From NCBI GenBank assembly GCA_029548585.1, contig JAKPNC010000046.1, positions 1 to 7,164 on the forward strand: DNA of 7,164 nt, read 5' to 3'. Shown one piece after another: positions 1 to 6,325 of this stretch. This DNA comes from a bacterium. Lineage in GTDB: Bacteria > Ratteibacteria > UBA8468 > B48-G9 > JAFGKM01. Each line of letters begins with the position of its first letter. Positions within the stretch are counted from its first letter, which is position 1. The notes below the pieces were generated by a model, which was not told the origin of the DNA, made no database searches, and saw only the letters and a list, made by a program, of their open reading frames with translations. The translations under genes were made by a program, and so were the position numbers.

Positions 1-1959
1 GAGAGTAAGCAATACTCTTATACCTGTCGCGTGGAATTGGCTTGTTCTGCCTTTAGCTGTTTTTGGCCTCCATCCGTTCTTTTCAAAAGATTCCTTCACC
101 GTTTGAATCAACTCAAGGGATTGCTCGTCGCCTGTGAGATAATACTCGAGCAGCCAGTGTCCTATATCCCCGGCGTTTATGTCAAAAATATTAGTGCGGT
201 CTCCCCAGAAAAGAGGAAGCATTCCTGATACTCCGCTGCCTCCCGGGGCAGTAATAAAGGCACCCTTTTCCTTTCTCGGGGAACCAGGCACATCCGTATG
301 AGAGATGTACCAGTCACCGGTAAAGCGGCTGAACCTGTGGCCATAATCGTAATAACGCCTCTCTCCGCTTCTTGCATAATGTCTCCACGGTTCTCTTCTA
401 ACCCCGTATTCTCTTAGGTTGGAAAGAGCATGCAATTGAGACATGGGTTTGCCCCCGGCTTCTCCGTAACTCCTGTCAGGATAGCAGCCCCATGAGATGT
501 AACCCATCATGGGAAAGGCCTTCAAGGGAATAATAAACCTGTCCCAGTATTCGGATATCAGGGTTTCTTCGGCGGGGAACCTTTTCTCGTCTTTGTGAAG
601 CATGGGGTATCCCATGGCTTCGGTTTCGCACAATTCTACGGGGTCTGCCATTGCCAACACCTGCCTGGCTCCCGCCATGGCTGCTTTTTGAACCTGTTCT
701 GCATTATATAATCCGGTACGGGGTAAGAACCATATATCGTGGGTCCTCGCGGCTCCCTGTGCATTACTCTTAGCTTCTTCAAGTTTTTTCTCATCGGGAT
801 TTTTAAGTCCCCTTATTGCCCATTCCTGAAAATATTCCCTCACAAGGGTCTTTACCCTGAAATCGAGCTCCTTTCCCGAACGGCCCGACCATAATACCGC
901 GCGCGCTCCCCTGTCTCCGAAAGATATCTCCTTGGGATACCTTTCTGCAAGCCATGGCATTACAAGAGTTATCCCGTAGTTGCCGTAATCCCCGTGTGCC
1001 CAGTCACCGGCTGTTTTTATTCCCTCAACAATGTTGTCCTTTCCGTTTACTGACTTGCCTATCGTTGCCTTGTATTCCCTCTCCATGAAATGAGGATATT
1101 CACTTTGCAACAGAAAAATTTCTCCCCCCAGATTTGAAACCTTCCTTATCTCTTCAGAGTTTTCTCCTGCCGCACAGTAAACTTCAGAGGGTTTATCCGG
1201 AGTTTTGAACTCCAGCCCGTAATCCTTGAGCCATATCTTATTTGTATTCTCTGTAAATATAAGCGAATGTGTTATCCTGAAGTAAGGCGTCCCTGCAGAA
1301 AAATAAAACCATACATCCGCTTTTGCAAGTTTCTCCCCTGTATGTGTCACGTACCATCCAGAACGCTTCACCACGACCCTTCCCGGCCCTTCCTTGATGA
1401 ACCTGTTTTCTATCTCAGCCGGCTTTCCTGATATCCTTGCGGTCCTGCCGGTATTGTCAAGAAGGTAAGCTCCTGCGCCCGAACCTTTAAGTATCTGTAT
1501 CTTCTGCCCGCCAGATATAAGCCATCCGTTTTCGGGAAGAAGTTTATCCTGGTCAAACCGGTATATTGCAGTGCCGGTATCAACGGTAAAACCGCCTTCG
1601 TCCTGACGGATTACTTTCAGAGGATTAGGGTATGAGCCCCTACTTATATCTTTCCCGTACTCAACCTTATATTTGCCCTGAGGTGAAGCAGTAAACCCCG
1701 CAAGAACCCAGCGTATGCTACCGTCGCGCCACGTTGCAGCCACATCCACCTGGGAAGGGATTTCCCTGCCACCATTCATTATCCGGATTGCAGAGGAGTC
1801 TTTAATCTCTCCTTCAGCAAAAGGTATGCTGGCTATCATGGGCCATGGAGAATCCAATCCGGAAACGTCGTTGATTTTCAGGTTGAATTCCTTTGCCTGC
1901 AATGCATATCCTGTTAAAAAGAAAAATATTGGGAATAATAATCCACATGCCCTTTTCAT
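1..1959 (-). CDS. PcRGLX/YetA-like secreted protein (putative exo-rhamnogalacturonan lyase family), 3' end beyond window
   Basis: The frame is open from ATG at 1959 to base 1 (653 codons, no stop), so the C-terminus lies outside the window. The start is supported by AGGAGA seven bases upstream and by a Sec signal peptide: MKR, then a hydrophobic stretch at residues 6-20, with probable cleavage after LQA at residue 22. There is no lipobox. Residues 25-110 match the N-terminal RIFT-barrel type of the PcRGLX/YetA family, with the hallmark PSQVDVAATW-RDGSIRW at about 68-84. A beta-rich central region follows, then the start of the alpha/alpha-toroid region (GARAVLWSGRSGKELDF, NAQGAARTHDIWFLPR, YYDYGHRFSRFTGDWY). 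The family includes the fungal PL26 exo-rhamnogalacturonan lyase and B. subtilis YetA, so cleavage of rhamnogalacturonan-type polysaccharide outside the cytoplasm is the best guess. It is a tandem paralogue of the gene at 2124-6092. Whether it also ends in a LamG domain cannot be seen. Family assignment is fairly secure; substrate is inferred. Confidence 0.85.
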   Translation of the reverse strand, partial: MKRACGLLFPIFFFLTGYALQAKEFNLKINDVSGLDSPWPMIASIPFAEGEIKDSSAIRIMNGGREIPSQVDVAATWRDGSIRWVLAGFTASPQGKYKVEYGKDISRGSYPNPLKVIRQDEGGFTVDTGTAIYRFDQDKLLPENGWLISGGQKIQILKGSGAGAYLLDNTGRTARISGKPAEIENRFIKEGPGRVVVKRSGWYVTHTGEKLAKADVWFYFSAGTPYFRITHSLIFTENTNKIWLKDYGLEFKTPDKPSEVYCAAGENSEEIRKVSNLGGEIFLLQSEYPHFMEREYKATIGKSVNGKDNIVEGIKTAGDWAHGDYGNYGITLVMPWLAERYPKEISFGDRGARAVLWSGRSGKELDFRVKTLVREYFQEWAIRGLKNPDEKKLEEAKSNAQGAARTHDIWFLPRTGLYNAEQVQKAAMAGARQVLAMADPVELCETEAMGYPMLHKDEKRFPAEETLISEYWDRFIIPLKAFPMMGYISWGCYPDRSYGEAGGKPMSQLHALSNLREYGVRREPWRHYARSGERRYYDYGHRFSRFTGDWYISHTDVPGSPRKEKGAFITAPGGSGVSGMLPLFWGDRTNIFDINAGDIGHWLLEYYLTGDEQSLELIQTVKESFEKNGWRPKTAKGRTSQFHATGIRVLLTL

Positions 1960-1966
1960 TTTCTTC

Positions 1967-1972
1967 TCTCCT
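1967..1972 (-). promoter_or_regulatory. Ribosome binding site of the gene at 1-1959
   Basis: AGGAGA (minus strand) lies seven bases before the ATG at 1959. The nearest in-frame stop upstream is TAA at 2011-2013, and no better start lies between it and the ATG, so this site fixes the N-terminus and gives a normal signal peptide. Confidence 0.8.
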
Positions 1973-1991
1973 TTTAGGAATTGGCTCTGCT

Positions 1992-2108
1992 TCAACCTGC
2001 AAAGAGATGTTTATAAATCTCATCGCTACAAAATAGATGGTATGTCGTCTTTCAAGCGCTTATCTTCAGAATCTCAAAACAGAACCGGAGAAATACATCT
2101 CAGGTTGA
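1992..2108 (-). other. Bulged long-range inverted repeat, possible structured leader
   Basis: In the 164-base gap between the two paralogues, the minus strand reads TCAACCTGAGATGT at 2108-2095 and ACATCT-CTTTG-CAGGTTGA at 2010-1992. The two arms can form 8 plus 6 base pairs interrupted by a five-base bulge (2000-2004), enclosing an 84-base loop. The loop contains the self-complementary AAGCGCTT at 2054-2061. No T-run follows the distal arm, so it is not a typical intrinsic terminator. The distal arm ends about 20 bases upstream of the ribosome binding site of the following gene. I found no convincing sigma70 promoter in this gap, so the two paralogues may be co-transcribed with this structure between them. 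It is seen only in sequence and no function is shown. Confidence 0.4.
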
Positions 2109-2123
2109 CAAAACACGTAATAC

Positions 2124-5100
2124 CTATTTTGCTTCAACAGGCTCTTTTGAAAAAGCCGATTCACCCTTCAGGTTTCCGTCGAACTGGAAGAATACCTTGG
2201 TGTTGCTGTCTGAACCGTAAGAATCTTCCGGCACAAAATTCTTCGTGTATCTCACGGTATCAGATATCCTAAGCATATCCATTGTCCCGCCAAAAGGGCC
2301 AATTGTTATATCCTTTTCTTCAGTAGAAAGCTTGAACGGCGTACTGCTTTTCAAAGGATTCAGCTCATAAGGCATCTGTACATAATTAAGCTTTTCCCCG
2401 TTTACGAAAATTGCAAGTTCTCCCTTCATATTCTTCTCACCTTCTTCAATATCCCAGGTAAAGGCAATATGCTCCCACTCTCCCTGTTTAAAAAAGTACC
2501 TGCTCTGGAAACCCGTTCCGGGCGGAACCTTCTTTTCAGGCACCGTTTCTATCCTCAAGATACTTACACCGTCTCTTCTGTATGCTAAAAGTTTGCGCCG
2601 GTGGTTAAGGATAATATGCGGGCCTTTTATAAGTGGAGTATCGATCTGCTGCCAGAGCCCTATGGGAATTTCATAGGTCGAACGGTCTGCCCTGAACCAG
2701 AATTCAACGGTGCCTTTCTTTCCCGGGAAGAATTCATACACTCCGTCCTGCATCTCTTTTCCCCTGTTAAAGGTTATCTTACCGTCTGCAGAAAGCCGTA
2801 CTGCCTTGCCTGACAATCCCTGCACAAATTCAACTGGAGCCAGGGCAGGCGGCGTTTCCAGATGAAGTGCGGATTTTCCGGTTGTTCCCATGGGAAGAAG
2901 ATCCGGTGAGCCAAAGGCAACTATGGGTTCCACGTTAATAAGGCGGGCAAAAGCAGGCGGGCATGTACCCTGCAGCCTGTAGGTAAAAGGTTCGAGGCTC
3001 CATATGCCCGGCTTTCCTTCCACTGGAATAGTCAACTTTCCTATATTGCTGTCGGACAATTCAACAGCTATCGAACCGTCGGGTCTCCTTATTCGTCCCT
3101 GGGAACCGAGAAATATCTCAAGCTTCTCAAGATTGTCGGGGACCCTGAAAAACGCAGGCATAGCTTCGCCATAGCGTCCGTATGAACCCGAACCTGTGTG
3201 TTCTCCTACTGAAACCGACCAGAAACCTTCAGGGCAATATAACGCCGCTTTATCTGTGTTTATGTCAAGCAGGGTAAATGTTGTATTTTTTCCGGCATCA
3301 AGCAAGTATAGGCCTCCGGGTGTTTCTGCGGGGATACTGACGAATGAGTGGTAATGTTCACTATATTCGGGATAGGCTTCCGGATTTTTTTCAAAATAGG
3401 GACCCCTGGGCATCATCTTTTCAAAGACAGCTCTGATTCCCTGAACTTTTTTTCCGCTGATGTATGAGGCAACCCCGGGAATTTCCGGATTGACGCCAAT
3501 TTTTGTCATCATGTAAAGGCTCAGTAGAGTTTCCGCGCCTTTTTTGTGAGAAAAAATTATTCTCGCTTCCGGTTCATTTATACACTTGACTACAAGCGGG
3601 GTTGTTTTGCCGTTCCTTCCCTTATCTGCAAGCAGTTTCAGGGCTGTTGGTATTCCGATGAAAGGATTGTGCCATTCCCATATCCCAAGATATTCCGGCA
3701 TCTTTTTCCAATCAAGGGGATTCTCCGGAAGCCTCTTCAGTTCATCGGAGAGAGGATGGTCTTTAACGTAACGGAGAGCATCATTAATTCCCTGCTCCAC
3801 AAGCCTGCGGTGACGTTCATCACCCGTCATCCAGTATGCAAGCGCGCCGGTAAATCCGGTGTAATTCTTATAGGTTGCAAAACTATCAAACCTGTCAAAG
3901 CGGTACAACTGGTCCATCAGCTTTAGAAATACTTCCTTTGCAAGCTCGTCTTTTGTTTCGAGGTAATATTCAACTGTGTTATGACATGTACGCTGGTCCT
4001 TGTACATAGGGCCGTAGCTATCCTTGAATATCTTCAATCCATTCTGACTTTCAAGGTCAAACATGGAATGGGCTACTTCCCTTGCCATTTTCATGATATC
4101 CGGATCATGGTCCATGATTGAGAGAGTAACAAGTTCCCTGACGACCTTAGACTGGTTCACCGGTATGGCTCCCTCAGCTTTCCAATACTTTTTGACCGAT
4201 TCTTTTATAGTTTTTAACAGTTCCAATGAACGTTCATCTCCCGTAAGATAATATTCCATCAGCCAACATCCGATATCTCCGCCATTGGTTAAATAAAGAT
4301 TGCCTGTCTGTCCCCACACAAAGGGGAGAGCTCCACCCTTTGGAGAAAAAGACATGAAACTGCCCCGTCTTCTCGTGGGATCTCCTTTTCTACTCTCGTG
4401 TATCAGGTACCAGTCCCCGCTGAAACGGCTGAACCTGTGGGCGTAATCATAATACTGCCTTTCTCCACTGCGTGCGTACAATCGCCAAGGTTCGCGTCTC
4501 ACGCTGTAGCGGTCTATGTTGGTTAAAATATGAAACTGGGCCATGATTCGGCCGTCCACCGCATTATACTGCCACGTAGGAAAATCTCCCCAATCTATGA
4601 ATCCTGTGAGAGGAAAAGCTTTAAAAGGCAGTATGAATCTCTGCCAGTATTCCGCAAGAACAGCTTCTTCTTTCGGAAAATTTTCCATATCCTTGTGAAG
4701 CATGGGATAGCCCATGGCTTCCGTACCGCACAGCCACACAGGATCAGCCATTACGAGAGGCTGTCTTGCTCCAGTAAAGGCAGACTGTCTTACTTCCTTC
4801 TCATTGTATGCCCCCGCCCGGGGAAGAAACCATATATCATGTGTTCTCGCAGCTCCCTGCGCGTTGCTTTCGAATTCAGAGAGTTTCTGCGCTCCCGGAC
4901 TGCCTGGACCTTTCTCCGCCCAGCTCTGCCAATATTCCTTTACAAGCGTCTTTCCACGGAAATCCAGTTCTTTCCCCGAACGCCCCGACCATAAGACCGC
5001 ACGCGCTCCCCTCTGCCCGAAAGATATCTCCTTGGGAAACCTCTCGGCAAGCCATGGCATCACGAGGGTTATCCCGTAACTGCCGTAATCCCCGTGTCCC

Positions 5101-6092
5101 CAGTCACCGGCTGTTTTTATCTCTTCAGCAACCGTATCCGTACCGCCGGCAGATTTTCCTATCACAGCCTTGTATTCACGCTCTGCAAAATGAGGGTATT
5201 CTCCCTGCAGCATGTATGCCTCGCCGTCGTTTGCTGATATCTTCCTAACAGCTTCATCCTTTCCCGGTTCTCCCAGCGCGAAGTATCCATCCACCGGCCC
5301 GGCAGGCGTCCTGAACTCCAAACCGTAATCCCTGAACCAGACCTTGTTTGTATCTTCCGTGAAAATAACAGAGTGTGTTATCTTTACGTATGGCACCCCG
5401 GAGGCAAAGTAAAACCATGCATCAGCCCTTGCAATCTTTTCCCCTGTATCCGTAACGTACCATCCTGAACGTTTGACTGCAAACCGCCCGGGTCCTTCTT
5501 TAAGTATCTCGCTTTTCACTTCAGCCGCCTGCCCGGCAATTCTCGCCGTTCGTCCGGTATTGTCAATGAGATAGGCTCCCGCACCCGAACCTTTAAGTAT
5601 CTGCACTTTCTTGCCTCCCGATATCAGCCACCCGTCTTCGGGAAGTATTTTGTCACTGTCAAACCTGTACTCAGCGGCGCCCGTGTTCACGGTAAAACCG
5701 CCGTCTGCCTGTTTCGTCACTACCAGCGGGTTGGGATAGTCACCTCTCTTTACTCCTGAGCCGTGCTCAACCCTGTAGTTTCCCCCGGGAGAAGCAGTGA
5801 AACCAGCCAGCACCCAGCGAACGCTGCCGTCCTGCCATGTTGCCGCAACATCAACCTGGGAAGGAACTTCCCTGCCGCCGCTCATGATCCTGATGGACGA
5901 AGCATCCTTCATCTGCCCTTCGGCAAATGGTATGCTTGCTATAAGCGGCCATGGTGAATCGAGTCCTGATACATCGTTTATCTTGATGGAGATTTTGGAT
6001 GGTTCTGAATTAACATTCGGAGAAATCGAGAGAATGAGGGTAAAAAAGAGAATAATTAGATATTTTCCGTAAAAAAAAGGCTTTTCATGCAT
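2124..6092 (-). CDS. Secreted PcRGLX/YetA-like protein (putative exo-rhamnogalacturonan lyase family) with C-terminal LamG-like domain
   Basis: Complete, 1322 residues, ATG to TAG. A TGA (6108-6110) sits in frame six codons upstream and AAGGAGG lies six bases before the ATG, so the start is well fixed. Residues 1-29 form a Sec signal peptide (hydrophobic 11-24, probable cleavage after VNS). Residues 34-110 are the RIFT-barrel domain, with the hallmark VPSQVDVAATW-QDGSVRWVL at 76-95. About 115-420 is the central beta-sandwich region and about 430-840 the alpha/alpha-toroid region (EAMGYPMLHKD near 460, HRFSRFSGDWY near 555, HNTVEYYLE near 703, EWHNPFIGIP near 802). A further beta-rich stretch runs to about 1050. 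Residues about 1070-1310 look LamG/concanavalin-like: FVQGLSGKAVRLS 1089-1101, GTVEFWFRAD 1127-1136, EWEHIAFTWD 1205-1214, IFVNGE 1228-1233, GTMDMLRISD 1269-1278. The protein is much longer than YetA, which as I recall has no LamG. Expected role: extracytoplasmic cleavage of rhamnogalacturonan I-like polysaccharide, with LamG as a binding module. Family is firm; activity is inferred. Confidence 0.9.
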   Translation of the reverse strand: MHEKPFFYGKYLIILFFTLILSISPNVNSEPSKISIKINDVSGLDSPWPLIASIPFAEGQMKDASSIRIMSGGREVPSQVDVAATWQDGSVRWVLAGFTASPGGNYRVEHGSGVKRGDYPNPLVVTKQADGGFTVNTGAAEYRFDSDKILPEDGWLISGGKKVQILKGSGAGAYLIDNTGRTARIAGQAAEVKSEILKEGPGRFAVKRSGWYVTDTGEKIARADAWFYFASGVPYVKITHSVIFTEDTNKVWFRDYGLEFRTPAGPVDGYFALGEPGKDEAVRKISANDGEAYMLQGEYPHFAEREYKAVIGKSAGGTDTVAEEIKTAGDWGHGDYGSYGITLVMPWLAERFPKEISFGQRGARAVLWSGRSGKELDFRGKTLVKEYWQSWAEKGPGSPGAQKLSEFESNAQGAARTHDIWFLPRAGAYNEKEVRQSAFTGARQPLVMADPVWLCGTEAMGYPMLHKDMENFPKEEAVLAEYWQRFILPFKAFPLTGFIDWGDFPTWQYNAVDGRIMAQFHILTNIDRYSVRREPWRLYARSGERQYYDYAHRFSRFSGDWYLIHESRKGDPTRRRGSFMSFSPKGGALPFVWGQTGNLYLTNGGDIGCWLMEYYLTGDERSLELLKTIKESVKKYWKAEGAIPVNQSKVVRELVTLSIMDHDPDIMKMAREVAHSMFDLESQNGLKIFKDSYGPMYKDQRTCHNTVEYYLETKDELAKEVFLKLMDQLYRFDRFDSFATYKNYTGFTGALAYWMTGDERHRRLVEQGINDALRYVKDHPLSDELKRLPENPLDWKKMPEYLGIWEWHNPFIGIPTALKLLADKGRNGKTTPLVVKCINEPEARIIFSHKKGAETLLSLYMMTKIGVNPEIPGVASYISGKKVQGIRAVFEKMMPRGPYFEKNPEAYPEYSEHYHSFVSIPAETPGGLYLLDAGKNTTFTLLDINTDKAALYCPEGFWSVSVGEHTGSGSYGRYGEAMPAFFRVPDNLEKLEIFLGSQGRIRRPDGSIAVELSDSNIGKLTIPVEGKPGIWSLEPFTYRLQGTCPPAFARLINVEPIVAFGSPDLLPMGTTGKSALHLETPPALAPVEFVQGLSGKAVRLSADGKITFNRGKEMQDGVYEFFPGKKGTVEFWFRADRSTYEIPIGLWQQIDTPLIKGPHIILNHRRKLLAYRRDGVSILRIETVPEKKVPPGTGFQSRYFFKQGEWEHIAFTWDIEEGEKNMKGELAIFVNGEKLNYVQMPYELNPLKSSTPFKLSTEEKDITIGPFGGTMDMLRISDTVRYTKNFVPEDSYGSDSNTKVFFQFDGNLKGESAFSKEPVEAK
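4122..6092 (-). repeat. Tandem-duplicated coding block, matching 1-1959
   Basis: The 5' two thirds of the 1322-residue gene (4122-6092) aligns with the whole visible part of the next gene (1-1959), in the same orientation and with only short indels. Protein identity is about two thirds by eye. DNA identity is patchy: several runs of about 19-21 bases are identical, for example 918-936 with 5018-5036 and 1000-1020 with 5100-5120. The signal peptides and the intergenic leaders are not alike, so the similarity begins at the mature protein. This is an old gene duplication in tandem, not a mobile element. The two are diverged enough to be separate enzymes. Confidence 0.85.
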
Positions 6093-6098
6093 GAAATT

Positions 6099-6105
6099 CC
6101 TCCTT
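6099..6105 (-). promoter_or_regulatory. Ribosome binding site of the 1322-residue gene
   Basis: AAGGAGG (minus strand), six bases before the ATG at 6092. A second ATG at 6088 is out of frame with the long protein. With the in-frame TGA at 6108-6110 this leaves the ATG at 6092 as the only sensible start. Confidence 0.85.
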
Positions 6106-6156
6106 TTTCATAAAATATTCTGTCAAATTTGGTATATTTTTGTCTTCTTTTTTTTT

Positions 6157-6164
6157 ACCTCCTT
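6157..6164 (-). promoter_or_regulatory. Perfect Shine-Dalgarno octamer without a start codon, in the leader
   Basis: AAGGAGGT on the minus strand is fully complementary to the 16S rRNA 3' end, but is followed by an A-rich stretch with no ATG, GTG or TTG at usable distance. It lies 65 bases upstream of the start of the 1322-residue gene and inside the leader expected from the promoter at 6256-6283. Start-less Shine-Dalgarno sequences in leaders are known to stabilise some mRNAs by ribosome binding (the STAB-SD element of Bacillus cry3A). Whether that applies here is inference; a chance match or a remnant of a lost small gene is possible. Confidence 0.35.
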
Positions 6165-6231
6165 CATGGTGAGTAAAACCTTTAGTAATTCCCTTCTCAT
6201 TTAAAACTTTCCATTTTTATTTTTGAAATAT

Positions 6232-6272
6232 CACAATAAAAATGTATTCATATATATTTTAAGGTTATTGTG
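6232..6272. repeat. Inverted repeat overlapping the promoter, possible operator
   Basis: CACAATAA at 6232-6239 and TTATTGTG at 6265-6272 are exact inverted repeats with centres 33 bases apart, about three helical turns. The right arm lies in the -35/-10 spacer of the candidate promoter and the left arm near the expected transcript start and early leader. This is where a repressor site could sit. The arms are AT-rich and only eight bases long, and in an AT-rich gap of this size one such pair could arise by chance. Confidence 0.25.
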
Positions 6273-6283
6273 TATCATGTCAA
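6256..6283 (-). promoter_or_regulatory. Candidate sigma70-type promoter for the 1322-residue gene
   Basis: On the minus strand, TTGACA at 6283-6278 is a perfect -35 box. After a 16-base spacer comes TAAAAT at 6261-6256, a five-of-six match to the -10 box. Transcription would start near 6249 and give a leader of about 155 bases. It lies just downstream of the ceramidase-like gene, which suggests that the two paralogues can be transcribed separately from that gene. The spacing and -35 box are good, but AT-rich DNA raises the chance of a false match. Confidence 0.5.
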
Positions 6284-6325
6284 ATCAGAATTCAAGTTAT
6301 CCTGGCAAGATTTATAATTCATTCT

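Larger units (their letters stand above)
6093..6325. other. AT-rich intergenic region between the ceramidase-like gene and the 1322-residue gene
   Basis: This gap of 233 bases is clearly more AT-rich than the flanking genes. It holds the promoter candidate, the inverted repeat, the start-less Shine-Dalgarno and the true ribosome binding site listed separately. I see no intrinsic terminator (GC stem plus T-run) after the TAG of the ceramidase-like gene at 6326, so read-through from that gene cannot be excluded. Confidence 0.6.

Noticed and set aside
1..1959. Possibility that the left gene is a broken pseudogene
   Set aside because: I read every codon from 1959 to 1 and found no in-frame stop or frameshift. 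It is missing its end only because the window stops.
2004..2021. Small hairpin GAGAT/ATCTC upstream of the gene at 1-1959
   Set aside because: It is a five-base AT-rich stem with an eight-base loop and no proper T-run, too weak for a terminator, and it competes with the longer stem listed above.
1715..2272. Plus-strand open frame of 185 codons spanning the gap between the two paralogues
   Set aside because: It is antisense to the 5' end of one gene and the 3' end of the other. A similar antisense reading occurs at 5797-6072 only because the sense genes are paralogues. No ribosome binding site or recognisable protein.
4530..5248. Overlapping plus-strand open frames of 120-155 codons opposite the 1322-residue gene
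   Set aside because: They overlap one another in different frames, are fully antisense to a well-supported conserved gene, and resemble no protein I know.
6121..6126. Second TTGACA on the minus strand close to the 1322-residue gene
   Set aside because: The matching -10 box would have to fall on the ribosome binding site, and nothing resembling TATAAT is there.
6059..6167. Minus-strand small open frame of 36 codons starting MKEVKKRRQK and overlapping the start of the 1322-residue gene
   Set aside because: The only strong Shine-Dalgarno lies inside it, just after its ATG, and the nearest purine run upstream is weak and too distant. It runs out of frame into the large gene. A leader peptide cannot be excluded but is not supported.
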